DNA from: Glycine soja
Taxonomy: Eukaryota; Streptophyta; Magnoliopsida; Fabales; Fabaceae
Length of the DNA: 64,000 nt
Assembly: GCF_004193775.1 (NCBI RefSeq)
Contig: NC_041005.1
Coordinates: forward strand, 12,092,501 to 12,156,500
Direction: 5' to 3'
Shown here: positions 48,701 to 60,679 of the stretch, one piece after another
How positions within the stretch are numbered: the stretch's first letter is position 1
How the letters are laid out: the number at the start of each line of letters is the position of its first letter
Program-made: the position numbers and the translations under genes
The notes under the pieces: generated by a model
Databases searched by the model: none
What the model was told of the DNA's origin: nothing
The model's input: the letters and a program-made list of their open reading frames with translations, nothing else

Positions 48701-50300
48701 CATGATTTTCATGCACTTCAGACGCTTCAATGAGATTCAGATCACAAGTTCTAAACGAACTCGGCAAAGAAGGCTTCTCCTCTGAACATTGAAGAAAGGG
48801 TCTATCTCCTTCTGTGAACTGAGAACCACTACTCATCAGTCTCCCCTGATCAGAAGCTATAGTCACTTTGTCAATATGTGAAATTTCATCTTCTCCTGAG
48901 CTCTCTTTCACTTCAATTGGGTTACTATGCAGAAAGTACCCCCCACCCCCAGTCTTAGGAACAAGGGAAGGCACCCATTCTCTCAGCTTCTTGTTGTCCT
49001 CCCTCACATCATCATCATTTTCGGCAACACGTTTTTCACCGTGTTCCTCAGCCAAGGAACTGCAACCTCCATACCCCGGTAGTGTAGCACCAGACTCTTG
49101 GTTGGTATCCTGCATAAAACCTCTATCCTGACCAGATTGGCATCCTAAAGATAGAACTTCCTCGGCTTTACACACAGCATCTAATTCTTTCACATCCTCA
49201 GTAGCATGAACAGGTTCTACCTCGGCAACATCTACGTCAACATATACTATATCATAACTTTTCTCACCTAGCAAATCACCCGATGAGGAGCCTTTAACAG
49301 ACTCATTTTCAGGCACCACTTCCTCAGCTCCTTGAAGATCCCCAACATCTTGTGCAGTCCCACTCCTATCTCCATTATTCCCAGCCTTCAAATTCTTGCG
49401 CGTAACCGAAGAGCGCGTCCTGGTGGGCACCTTAACAGACTTGCACAAAGAAACCAAATCAGCAACAACCCCGCCAGAGCTACTATTCTCCTGATCACTC
49501 CACTGATCAGACACATTCCTCAATCTCTCACTATCATCATCGCCACCACTCCCATCCTTCACCTCCTTAACCCCAACGCTCACACTCTCCAAATCATTTC
49601 CAACACCAACCTCCATATCCACATCACTCACATCTTTCCCTATACCACTCTGCTTCACCCCCATCAATTCAGCATTCACCCTCTCCTTATCCCCATCCTT
49701 ATCATTCAAATCACCACCATCCTCACTCCTCGGCGCAAATTCATTCAAATTCGAATTTGATTTCATGGAAGCATCATCAACACTATTCTGATGCTGCTGC
49801 TGCTGGTACTGGTGCTGATCCTCCTCATCCTGGTGTCTAACACTAAATCCACCACTCTCATAATCATCATCCTCACCATCCCTAACATCCACGGCACCTC
49901 CGCGAAACCTATCAGACCAAGAACCGTTCCTCCTATACTCTCTCCCCCAATCCATCCCATTGCTCCTGCTGAAACTCCCCCTCCTCCTCCCCCCCTTCTG
50001 CCCGAACTCATCAAACCCACCCAATTTCCTCCTCCCGTCAGCACTCCCGAGCCGCGCCAGCGCCGACTGCCGCCCGCCCTCTGCCGGAGTCTTGTGGTTC
50101 TGCCACTTGGGCGGCGGCAGCGCGTTGGGCGGCAGCTGCCCCTGGGAGACCAAATACTCTGCCGCGAGTCGCCCTGCCTCGACGAAAATGTCGCTGCCAC
50201 AGGCACCTCCGCCTCTCCGGCCTCTTCCCAGCCCCCCGTCACGCTGCTGGCGGTACTCCGACGCGTAAAACCCTCGCGGACTCCGTTGTCTCGCCTGCAT
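42703..50300 (-). CDS. At4g26450-like protein, four exons
   Basis: Exons read on the minus strand: 48496-50300, 48085-48274, 47853-47901 and 42703-42758. All junctions are GT-AG and the phases agree, giving 2100 nt (699 residues plus stop). The start MQARQRSPRGFYASEY (ATG at 50298-50300) resembles the Arabidopsis protein's beginning; the reading frame 5' of it has only a GTG. Conserved blocks are GSDIFVEAGRLAAEYLVSQG (about residues 36-55), VKVPTRTRSSVTRKN, TCDLNLIEASEV and NGKEIEVIDLENDD, and at the end EDDSIYMSLGELS joined to FLRPWEQPPSQDYQKHF. The N-terminus is Arg/Gly-rich and GC-rich, followed by a Gln/His stretch and long acidic, disordered regions. No catalytic domain is visible. The molecular role is unknown. 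Confidence 0.88.
42753..42985 (-). repeat. 120-bp tandem duplication over the exon-4 splice acceptor
   Basis: The acceptor and preceding intron (42753-42872: AAAAAGCCTACACA, AGATACATAGGAAATGTG, AAATCTGCACACAAATAT) are repeated 120 bp further into the intron (42873-42985) with few differences. The intron therefore ends with two copies of the GTGTAG|GCTTTTT acceptor. Confidence 0.82.
43640..45450 (-). mobile_element. Decayed copia pol remnant in intron 3
   Basis: Minus-strand blocks appear in element order: integrase end (ALHNNVLLRFCGDAVLIVCY near 45300-45350), RT (HQLDV-like QLDVINVFLHGELAREVYME near 44590-44640, WFGRFNIVIRQFE near 44465-44500, degenerate VVDVGDVVIM near 44370) and RNase H (FGGNLVSWKSMNQGIIALST near 43810-43870). 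Every block is frameshifted or stopped, and the YVDD box is lost. It is an old insertion in the same orientation as the host gene. Confidence 0.78.
45619..45890 (+). mobile_element. TRIM-like miniature LTR element
   Basis: A ~120-bp repeat starting TATTGGGAAAAACCC and containing AAGTCCCACATT and CTTATAAAG (45619-45739) is followed at once by TGGTATTAGAGTC, a near match to the initiator-Met primer site. About 75 bp of filler, a purine-rich GAGAGGGGGTG tract and a second LTR start (45830: TATTGGAAAAAAACTCAAGT) follow. The second LTR stops at 45890, where a SINE begins. The tiny interior has no room for genes, as in terminal-repeat retrotransposons in miniature. Confidence 0.7.
45891..46075 (-). 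mobile_element. tRNA-derived SINE
   Basis: On the minus strand it starts near GCTCTGGTTGGTATGAGTG (A-box-like, degenerate), carries GGTTTGATTCC (46010-46020; one change from the RNA polymerase III B box), and ends in a run of eleven A (T-run 45891-45901 on the + strand). Its ~185-bp length, promoter boxes and poly-A tail fit a plant SINE. It interrupts the TRIM LTR. No exact target duplication was seen. Confidence 0.78.
46150..46870 (-). mobile_element. RTE-type LINE fragment
   Basis: Minus-strand readings give an endonuclease end (SQIDFLFMRKSDRKLCMDFK, then VIHGESLTND, near 46740-46830), a linker (MGTKDGERTICKLAKGREIK near 46340-46390) and an RT piece (WLTKLFNKITRSRKI, then GIKPMNHTMKLLVRAIEQRL near 46160-46260). 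These follow the RTE LINE order, but frames are broken and large parts are missing. It lies in intron 3, upstream of the SINE in gene orientation. Confidence 0.75.
46871..47852. other. Rest of intron 3
   Basis: I recognise no gene or repeat here apart from the 5' splice donor (GT at 47851-47852 on the minus strand). Confidence 0.45.
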
Positions 50301-51944
50301 AGTGGCTTTCACTCCCTATTTCTGTGATCAAATCAACCTAATTAATTCAAATGATGCAGCTCAAAATCTCTAATCCATGGAAGAAACTAAGATTGGACAG
50401 AAAGGGATCGAGTGAGTTAGGTTTGAGGGTTTTGGTGAGGAAGTGGTTGGTTAGAACTTAGAAGCAACACAGTAGAGGGAGAGTATTTAATCTAACGGTA
50501 CTATGCTATGCTACGAACACGTATATTGATTCGTTAGGATTTGGATTTGGATTTGCTGCACGACACATGAATTGAACAAATTGAATTGAATCAACGTTTC
50601 ATGGGCTCATGGTGGTGTTCAGTTCATTCCCCCAAAATGCTCTTTTTCTTTTCTTTGGGATACGCAACTTTAAAAAAATGTTTGAAAAAAAAAAAAAACT
50701 AAAATTGGAGAGTGAATGACACACTCCTTTCTTATTATACTCATATAACCATTTTTATATGAAAATAATTTAAAATTCAAATTTTATTTTTTTTAATTTA
50801 TTATATTTTTATAATTTTATAGATTATTTTTTTAAAATATAATATATAAGATTAAATTATACTTTCATATCAATTGGAATATATACTTATATAAGTTTTA
50901 TTTTTGTTTTATATATTATATTTTTATAATCTTATATATTTTTATTATATTATTCAAAACTTATTTTATACAATAAAGATATAATATAAATTTTATCTTT
51001 AATCTATATTTTTTATATAAATTATAATTTCATAAAATGAGAGTATTTTATTATCTTTTAAAATATTTATATATGTGATTTAATGACAATATTTTTTTGT
51101 TTATATTAAGATATTTTTATTATTTATTATAATAGTATTTTTTATTTATATTTAAATTTATTTAATTAAGTATGTGAATTTTTTAAAGAATTAAATTATA
51201 TAATAAAGAAATGTAATTAAATAAAATGTAATTAAATAAAATGATAAAACTTATATTAATATTATATTTTATACTATATATTCAAATGAATAGTGATAAA
51301 GGATGTGTTTTTTACTTTAGGGGTCATAGTTTTAATCCTTCCTTGATGCAAAATAAGGGAATTAATTTAGTGAAATAGGTAAAATATGATAAATTAAAAA
51401 ATAAAGGGATCAATTTATTGAAATAAGTAAAATAGGAGACACATCTACAATTAAGCTTAAATTAAAAATCCTATAATGTAAACAAATGAATCATTCTTAC
51501 AAAATGATGTTTTGAATAATTTTCCTTGATGATACAACTTGTGTTATTTTCATCTTTTAATCAAATTTGACTTGGCTTTTTTTATAAAAAAAATCCTTGA
51601 TGACTTTGTGAAACTTATTAGATTATTAAATGACACTTATTTACTATTATCAATTCTACCGATAACTTTTGTATAATTTTTTTAACAATAACTTTTGAAT
51701 TGAACAACATTTATCTTATAAGCAAATATATTTAAAAATCCGTCCCTCTAATATATGTGTTTGTTTTCTAACTAAGAGAGATAATAAACAAAATTACAAC
51801 ATAAATTACAAAAATAATACAAATTAAAAGTTAAATTTTGAAATTGTGTTTAGAGTAAATTATCCTGACTACTATTCAAGTTTTGAGAAATTATACAAAT
51901 TCCTCCTTATTTTTCTACTCCTACACTAAACTTTTAATTATTTG

Positions 51945-51995
<51 letters not shown>

Positions 51996-52592
51996 CATCC
52001 TCTTATACATTACACTAAATCTCTTAATTATTTAAAAAATATTATAGAATTTTTTACCTCAATAATATAAATAAATATATATTTACTCAAATTATACAAG
52101 TCAACTATTATTTACATACATAATATAATTTATTGTTCATAGGTGAAAAATCGATTTCCCCCAAACTAATCTCTCACCTCTCTTTTTTTTTTTTTTTCAT
52201 TTTGACGAAATTGGTTTCCTAGGAACCAATTTCTTAATGTATTATTTTTTTTCTCGAATCCACCTTACTACATACCAATGTCATAAGGCCCTAAAAAAAA
52301 CAGTCGAGAATGTGTTTTTTTGCTTTTTTTTATTTTTTTTACTTATTTCAATTTTGTTTTTTTTAGTATTTTAAAAATATTTCTAATTTTTTGTTACCCT
52401 TTGTTTTTTTTTTAAAAAATCATGTGTTTGTTTTTGTTTTTTAAAATTGTTTTTTTTTATTTTTGTTAACTTTTTTAAAAAAAAATTAGTGTTTTTTTTG
52501 TTTTAATTTGTTTAAATTTTTTTAGTTTGCTAATTTATATATATTAATTTAAAAGAATATAATTTATCTACACTTATGTAAAAAACCTACTA
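50301..52592. other. 5' region of the At4g26450-like gene, then AT-rich intergenic DNA
   Basis: 50301-50480 is the likely 5' UTR and promoter of the minus-strand gene. Beyond it the DNA is extremely AT-rich, with a (TA)n microsatellite at 51947-51992 and a poly-T-rich stretch at about 52180-52520. No gene is supported. Confidence 0.5.
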
Positions 52593-52949
52593 TCTATTTA
52601 ATAATGGAATAGGCTGTCAAAATGTTTGAATTGCCCCTACTTTCAATGCCAACACGTGGCTTCTCCTGTCTTGTTCTCTTGCTTGATATCCTTCTTTGGT
52701 TTTCTTTATTCCCGTGCTCCTTGCCTACAACGCTGACACATGGTTTGCTCTTCTCCCCGACTTGTTTTGTGTGTTTTGTTCGTGGGTTGTGAAAAAAAAA
52801 TTGTTTTGCTCTTGCTCTCTGCTCTCAATCTCTGAATATCTACTTTCTACGTCCATATTTTCATTGTCCTTTCCATTTGCCTGGGTAAAAATGACAAAGC
52901 CTAAGCGTTGGGTTGTTAACCTTGGCTTTAAAGTCTATGTATTGTTGTT

Positions 52950-53530
52950 CTTTGCACGAAACGACAATGAAGGTGCATTGATGTTTATTTTGTTTTTTTG
53001 CTTTCGTTCTTTTCATTTGTTCCTGTTTGATGTTTTGTGTTAGGGTTTGATTTCATAATTGCAGTGTGTTAGGGTTGCTGATGTTTGTTTTTATTTTGTT
53101 CCAACAAGGAAGTTGAAACCAACAATGACGGTGCTTTCGGGTTTATTTTGATTTTTCCTTTCGTTCTTTTCATTTATTATTGTTTGATGTTAGATTTTGG
53201 GGTTTGATTTCACCGATGTTGTGCGTTATGGTTGGTGACATTGTTTTTTTTTTTGGATGAGGAAATTGAAACCGACAATAAAGGTTCATTCAAGTTTATT
53301 TGTTTTTTTTCTTCATTTTTTTCATTAGTGCCTGTTTGATGTTATGTGTTGGGTTTGGTTTTGCCGATTTTGTGTGTTAGGGTTGCTGACGTTGGCTTTA
53401 ATTTTGTTCTTTGATGTTGGGTGTTGGGCTTCGATTTCGCTAGTGGGGTGGGTTAAGGTTTCTAATGTTGGTTTTTCGTTTGTTCCTGTTTGATGTTAAT
53501 TGTTGGGCATTAGTTTTTGCGGTTTTTTCA
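52950..53530 (+). repeat. Tandem array at the 5' side of the third Helitron, ~155-bp units
   Basis: TGTTTGATG-type markers recur at 53024, 53181, 53333 and 53487 (spacings 157, 152 and 154), each in a unit with TTTTCATTTGTTCCTG-like, GGGTTTGATTTC, TGTGTTAGGGTTGCTGA and GGAAGTTGAAACC blocks. A further partial unit lies at about 54955-55020, inside an intron of the RPA-like gene. Confidence 0.8.
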
Positions 53531-54044
53531 TTGGTTGGTGCAAGTTACTTTTACGTTGTTCTCTGATTGTTTGTGATGTAGCTAGAAATTCATTTATGGG
53601 TTTTGAGGTTGGGTATTAGGCTTTCATTTTTTAGGACTTTCGTCTCTGGATTCCGAAGTTGGTAGATACATGTTTAGTGTTTAGGTTTCAGTTCTTATTT
53701 TTAGGGTCTGATGGTGTCTACTGATTCAGGTTAGTTTTTTTATCTTTTGATTCTCTATATTGAGGTGTAATTTTTGTGGATTTGGTTTGTCAATTCAGAG
53801 ACTGGGTTTTTTGTTTGCTTTCTGGGATTTTAGGTTGGCTTTTGTTGTTTTTTAATGTTTAGAGTCACATGATTGTTAAACTAATTTATTGGTTTTTCAT
53901 GGTCTATGTGACATGTTGAATGAAGAAGGTATGTTAGTCTTGTTGTGTGTGAAGTTACATGTTGAATGAAGAAGGTATGTTATTGTTGTTGTGTTTCAAG
54001 TGGCATTTTGTGATCATATTGTTCATTAAAGTTTTGTTGTAGGG

Positions 54045-56690
54045 GATGTCTCAAAGTTTTGATATGATTGGAGCTATTGATGATAACAAAGAAACATTCA
54101 AGCTTGTAGTTCGAATTGTGGATCGGGTTTGTCCAAGCCCGTGAAAAGTCTAAGCACCTTGAAATGGTGTTGATGGATGGAAGGGTATGTTGTGATTTAG
54201 CCTTTGTTTCGTTTCCTAATGTCACAAAGTTTATGCTCTGTTTTGTTGTTGTTCTAGAGGGATACAGTCCATGCCATTTTTAAGAAAGATGATATGGAAA
54301 GTTGGGAAGTTGAACTTAAGGAAGGGAAAGCGTATTATATGTACAACTTTAGGGTTGTTCCGAATCATGGCCTGTACAAAGTTTGAGCACATCCATTCAA
54401 GCTTTATTTCACTGGTGGTACAACTCTGAGGCAAGTCGATCTTGCTGAAATTCCTCTTCAATCATACGAGTTTATGAGTTTTGAATACATCACTCATGGC
54501 AATTATGATCCTATTATGTTGATTGGTGAGTTGGTTTTGCTCCTTTTCAAGTTAGTTTTTTGTTCTTAAATTTTCCATGTTTGGTTGTGTACTAATACAT
54601 GCTTTGCTGTAGATGTAATTGGGGTTGTAGAGGAGGTCAAATTTCAGCTTCCTAATGGGAATCCTACAAGATTAGTTTTAAACCTTAAAGATCTGAGGTA
54701 GTATGTCTGCTTCAATTTTTGTTGTCTAGCTAATTCTCTGTCTTTGACATTTATTTTTCGTGGATTTTTGTCATGTAATTAATTATGTGGGATTCATGTT
54801 TGGTTTTTATCATTTTCTTTTAGTGGCCAAATTGTTGGATGCACTTTGTGGAGTGACCAGGCCACCAAATCCATGTTTTGGTTGAAGGAAAATCCAAATT
54901 TAAGTCCCATTGTTATTATATGAACTCAGGCTAGGGTTAAAATGCCACAATGTATGCTTTCATGGTGGTTTTTTCGTTTGTTCATGTTTGATGTTGAGTG
55001 TTGGTCATTTTTTTGTGTTTTGTTTGTTGGATGCTCCAATTTGGTTTTTGGAATTTGTTTTCCTTTTATTTGTTTTGAACTGCTTGCTTTTTCCCCACCT
55101 TTGTAATCTTTGGTATATTACAGGTGTTCGTGGATTAACCATCTCTAACTCACTATATGGATCAAAGTTGCTCATCAATTATGAAGTTCCTAATTTTGCC
55201 ATCTATAGAGAGAGGTATAGTCTTATTTGGGATTAAATCTTATTTCACGTTTGAGTTGTTTTATTAATTTGTGTGTAGGTTGAGTTCTGTATGTTTGGGA
55301 GAACCATCAAATGTCAGTCAGTCCCTCAGTATAGGGCAATATTCTCAGGATTCTGACTTTTCGGAGCTTGATCGCTTTTTGTACAAGTCCAAGGTCCTTA
55401 GTATTTCAAACATTCGTGATGCTGCTGGTGTATGTTACTGTTTGATACAAACTTAAACTCATTATGTACCATGTTATTTTGCTTCCTTGTATATTATTCT
55501 GTTGATGAGTTTGTTTTCTTAGTTTTTACTATTTTAAAAATGTTGCATTTTGTTTCAATGTTCATCAGGGCACTAATTTCAATACTATTGGGAATAGCTC
55601 CAAGTTGATCATGAAGATGTAGCTTACACATGTTCATGTGGAAAATTTAATGAAAAATCTATTATGAGGTGTGTTTTATAAAAAAAGTGCATTTTTTTGT
55701 CTATCCCTATTACCACGTTATTGAATTTATGTACAATTTCAGGTATAGGGTGGAGATCATGGTTTACCACGGAAAAGGATCAACCACTTTTTTTTTTTGG
55801 GATCATGATTGAACTAGAGTCATTAGAATGTCTGCTGCAGATCTGAGAAACGTTATGATTCAAGCAAGTTTTGAAATAGAAATTATATGTTTTTCTTTTA
55901 TTTAATTTCACAATTTTTTATTAACTTTCATTGTGACCATCTTTTTCAAACGGGAGAAGGTGGACCTAAACACTTTCCTCACCCTCTTGATAAAATACTT
56001 GGTCTAACTGTTGCGTTAAGGTGCAAGTACTAGCGCAAATTCAATTCCTCTTCTGTGATGAAGATGTCAAATGATGCTGATATTATTAAAACTATTACAG
56101 AGCAAATATATGATGAAGAGGTCTTTTACATTTCAATACTTCTTAAATTTTTTTATTTTTGTTTTCTTTGTGTATTGACTTTTAAATACACAATCATGTT
56201 AGTATGTTCATTCTTTGTGTATTGGCTTCTTAAATTTAGTATGTTCATTCTCTAATGTTGTTGAGTCACTGTCCTTATTTCTCTGCAGGGTGTAGCTGAT
56301 ATTATCGAGCCATCATGTTATAAAACTTAGGCAAGTCAGCTAGAGTTATCCCAAATTGAAGATGTCAGACAGTTTGGTCAAGTGAGCAAAAATGTTGTTG
56401 TTTTCTTATTATATGGATATCAATAGGTTGGGAGTGTGATACTCATTTTTTTTGAATTACCACAACAATCCTTATCAAGTACAGCTGATCATGATCCATA
56501 TCAAGATGCAATAGTTACCCCCACAAAGAGATTATCTTCTGAGTTATCACCTGGTGACCCATCATCTGAAGAAGTTCCATCTGCACAGTTGTCTACCACA
56601 AAATTACAAAACACATTAAAATTGAATGAAGAAAAGGATAGGCAAATTATGTGTTTTGTTTCATTTAAATTATTATGTAATCCTCAGTGA
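54045..56690 (+). pseudogene. RPA1-like (RPA70 subunit-like) gene of the Helitron, broken
   Basis: Exon-like blocks run 54045-54184 (MSQSFDMIGAIDDNKETFKL, frameshift, KHLEMVLMDGR), 54257-54521 (YYMYNFRVVPNHGLYKV then stop), 54613-54698 (VIGVVEEVKFQLPNGNPTRL), 54824-54890 (GQIVGCTLWSDQATKSMF), 55123-55215, 55279-55435, 55569-55670 (with TCSCGKFN, the start of the zinc-ribbon OB fold), 55742-55860 and 56290-56690. Splice-like GT/AG signals separate them. Several stops and frameshifts kill it. The OB-fold order and zinc ribbon match the plant RPA large-subunit-like proteins carried by many plant Helitrons, where they may bind the single-stranded DNA made during rolling-circle transfer. Confidence 0.78.
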
Positions 56691-57236
56691 TGTTTTTTTT
56701 AACAAACTATTCAACAAATGTTATTTTGTTATTGGAGTCATTATTCTTTCTGGAATGTTTATTAAATTTGCAGACTTTACCTACATATATGGAGTTTAAT
56801 TCACTAGCAGACAACAGAATAAATAAAATTCAATAATTTATTTTAAACAAAGTAATTCTCCTTACAAATGAAGAACCGAACAAAAAGCTATATCCAATTA
56901 AGAAGTTTGGTGGTCATGTTATTTTAATCTAACTAATCTAACTGACTCTCATTTTCTTACAATGGTAATTATAATTTTTTATTAACCAACAATTAATATC
57001 GTTGATGATGCATGAGCTTTAAAAAATCATCTTCTCAAATAATCACACTTCATATATCATATACACCATGTAAATTGTTAGGAAAAGTAATCATGACTGA
57101 TCAATCAAAGGCTATTAACGTAGTTGTCCAACAAGTGCACAAGGACCAATTAGTCTAAAAAGTTATGTGATTGAAACTGTTGATTTAACATCAATTGTAC
57201 TACATGCCTATAACTTAATTTTTACATTGCACTAGC

Positions 57237-58184
57237 ATGCAATATGATTTCAAACAGATAATACTGGAAAATGAAAACAGAGCAAAGAAGGATGTTGCAT
57301 TTCAAGCAAGGATCAGGAGAAAACTTTTGTTGAAAGAAAAAAAATATGTTGAAAGTAAGAACTTGCAATGTTCACAATCCTCTTCCCGAATTAGACCACA
57401 TATCAGTTCCAGCAACATAGAAGATGAACATTCTTTAGACAACATAATAATAGAGGGTACAGTCAGAAACAAAAATATGTTGTAGCTAAAGCAAGGATGA
57501 AATGAAGATGTAAGATGAAAAAAACAAAAAAAAAAAAACATGCTAAGGGAAAATGCTTACATCTTCAACAATCCTCAATTGATATTATTTAGCCAAACAA
57601 TACTCCTATAACGCATATGAAATCCAACATTCACTTCCAGCAGGGAGCTCCCTCAGAGACAGTACACCTACAACCTCTTGACCTAAACAAGAGGTTTGAT
57701 CTTGCTGATCAATTTAATTTTTCTGATAAAGTTTAGGGCTTAACATCTCAAGTTGCAGACCATATTGATTCTACTATTAAGCAACAATTTAATGCAGGTA
57801 ACCGGAATAATGTTGCGTATGTGAACATGTTGTCTTAATGCTTCACCTGACTTTTGTTTTATCATATATTAGGATTTAATTTTGTTTCAGCTTCAAGCTT
57901 TGATGAAGATGAACCATCTAACAATGAAGAAGGTTGTATTCACCATTTGTTGTTTAGCTACTAATATTTTAAGTCCTATTTTTAAATCTTCTCTTTGTGC
58001 AATTTTTTATAGCTAATGGGAAGTACATTTTAACAACCAATTTGATAGGATATTGTGACATAGGCAAGCCACTAATCCAATGTACATACTGCAGTGCAAA
58101 CATGTGGTATCCGGAAAGGATTCATAGGCATAGAGACATTGTAAACCCAAAATTCCAACTATGTTATGGCAATGGAAAGGTTTA
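57237..58184 (+). pseudogene. N-terminal part of Helitron Rep/helicase, broken
   Basis: The recognisable piece is GYCDIGKPLIQCTYCSANMW, then YPERI and NPKFQLCYGNGKV (about 58049-58184). This is the Cys-rich zinc-finger start of the plant Helitron helicase-like protein, which in full-length elements continues into the HUH Rep and Pif1 helicase domains. Upstream blocks at 57237-57485 (charged, helical) and 57600-57800 look like earlier exons. After the TAA at 58183-58185 a few weak residues follow and then nothing; the catalytic domains are absent. Confidence 0.72.
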
Positions 58185-59611
58185 ACAACCATTGTTGAAA
58201 CCACCCCTTTTGAATGCCTATAAAGACAAATTTACTTTCACACCTATACTAAATCACCCCTAACATATACTAACATGACTTCCTCACAAGTTATATTTAT
58301 CAAATAATAGTAATAATTACCCCTGCATGAGAATGATGCACGCTTGAGATTTGAGTACCAAGTCATTCAATTGCCATTGGATGCATAGTATATTTGCAAC
58401 ACATGCACATAGATACACAACTAAATACTAACTTTTTTCCTTTTCCTATATTATGTTTGCTACCATTAATGTTCAATATACACTTTCCACAATTCACACC
58501 AACAAATTATATTCATTAACACAACATTCAATCATCATCTTGAATAGAACTATGTTATCCTCTCTATTTCTATAGGTGGGAGGGACTATTTTGTTTTATT
58601 TGTAGTTTTTGGAAAATTCAATATTATTGTTCCTCTTTAATTTGTTCCGATATTTTGTCATTTTTCATCTTCATCCTCCATGAACATTAACTTTTTTCTC
58701 TACTCTTTAATTCTTCTTCCACTTTCGGATTATCAGTTTTCTTCTTATATCTATTTTATTTTTTTCCTCCTTATTCGTGGAAACCGAAATGGTTAATAAA
58801 TGTACTAACAAAAAATAAACAAAAACAACCACAAGAAAAATGTTTAGCGTCAGAATTCATCTTTTGTTATTTTTCTTATACATAGCTATTTTTTCTTTTG
58901 TTCCTGTAACTTTGGTGCACCCTTTCCTTCATTAAACAAGGCCTGATCATCATGATACAAATAAACTATTTATTACGTGATTCTAAAAACTTCCAACTTG
59001 GACAATATTGGTGTTGCTATCGCTTCCTTTTCTTTCTTCTTTCATGTTCCTACAAAACATTCAATTCGCTTTTTTCACCAAAAATATTTTTCTACGCATA
59101 AATATGTAGTATATTAGAGATGTGTTATATTTCTATGTAAGACAATAACAATATAATATTAAATCATATTTGTGGAAATTTACATGTTGTTGGCCTCAAT
59201 TGTTGGGATGGAATGGTTTTCAAAAACAATCTTATATAGTAGGTACATAATCTATAGTTGATTAAAAAATTAAACTATAACTCATCTTCATAAATATACT
59301 GCTCAAATACTACTCCTATTTTGCATTATTTTTCTATATGCTCAAATACAACAACAATAACAACTCTTCTCGATGTTGTTCTCAGGTCTTTCACTCTACC
59401 ACTACAAACTTAACTAAACTGCTCTCGTATTTCATTCCATGAGCAACGCCCAACCAAATCTCCACAACCAATCATATTCCTGACTAATCAAATTCCACAA
59501 TCGTCAAACACGCATTCCATTACTTTATGTGATTTCCAATGTACACCTATTGATTATTGCCTCTATGTTTCCTATGCTTTCAGTCAGAATACCATTTAAT
59601 TGTGCAGGTGA

Positions 59612-60679
59612 AAATGTCTCTCATTTCACCCACTCGTCTGCCTTCAACAATTAATGTTCAATGGTCTCTACTATTACCGAAAACACAAGTAAAATATAAA
59701 ACATGCACCAAAACTCTTCCCTCTCACAATCCAAACGATGGACGATTCAGCAGGATTTTGCAAGCAATTGCAAAAGCTTCTTTCACCATTGACAATGATC
59801 AATCAAAGGTATGTACAAGCTTCCAGTTTTGATGAATTGTTTGTTTTTTCATTTCCAACTGTATTATGCTGGTATAGCGTTTTGTTTCATCCACTTTACT
59901 CTAATGTCTTTTGATATCTTTTTCATATCAGTGCTATAGTTTGGTTGATTCATCATTTTACAGATGTTATGGAAGGGAACTGACACAATTATGACACTTG
60001 ATTGATTTTAACAAAAAGGAAAACTTCATCTTCTTTCAAGTTAACCATTAGGACCAACGATTAATTGTTGGCTGGGAAGAGCTTCATCGCTACTACAACA
60101 TGACACCAAATCACTCCATTTACTTTCATTATTTAGGTAGATACAAGGAAAACTCAGTCTTCAATATCACAATTTTCAAGCAAGAACAGGTGACAGAAGA
60201 CATCCCACAACCGATTCAACCACAACAACCTATTCAACTGTAACCGATTTAACCCCCTGCAGAATCATGGGTACATGACAACATACAGTGGGAAGTTACA
60301 CTCACTGATTATAAATCCAGAGAAAGTCAATTGGTTTGATCTTATCTTATTTCATGTTTTCACCATTGCATTTTCCTTTAAAATTGGTTTACTTATAACA
60401 ATGTCCCTTTCATTCGGAAACAACATTTTGCAGAGTCTATCGAAGGATATTGCAAATGTATTGAAATTGTGGAATCTACAGTCCCTTATCCTGTTTTTCA
60501 ACAACAATGAAAATGGGATCCACTGCAAGTTGAGTATTCGCTACACCCATAGCAAAACTGTCATGATAGCTAAAGGATATAAGGAATTTTGCACAACCGA
60601 CAACATTTTGAAGGACACGACACTTTGATTTGATTTCAATCACGCCAACAACAACAGGGTCTATGTCACTCAACTTTGA
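59612..60679 (+). pseudogene. B3-domain-like gene carried by the Helitron, broken
   Basis: Two B3-like halves are visible. Near 60070-60180 there is VGWEELHRYYNMTPNHSIYF then HYLGRYKENSVFNITIF, resembling the C-terminal half of a plant REM-type B3 domain. Near 60430-60600 there is a stretch ending KGYKEFCTTDNILKDTTL, the GW-x-FC type end of a second B3 domain, followed by FDFNHANNN and a final TGA at 60677-60679. Stops at about 60006, 60050 and 60628 break the reading, and an intron-like insertion lies at about 60320-60430. B3 proteins bind DNA; whether this was host cargo or a Helitron gene cannot be told here. Confidence 0.6.

Noticed and set aside
49332..50327. Several overlapping + strand ORFs of 100-180 residues
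   Set aside because: They are antisense to the conserved first exon of the At4g26450-like gene and owe their openness to its GC-rich and acidic coding sequence.
52696..53043. + strand ORF of 115 Phe/Leu-rich residues
   Set aside because: T-rich reading through the first 155-bp array unit of the third Helitron; not a membrane protein gene.
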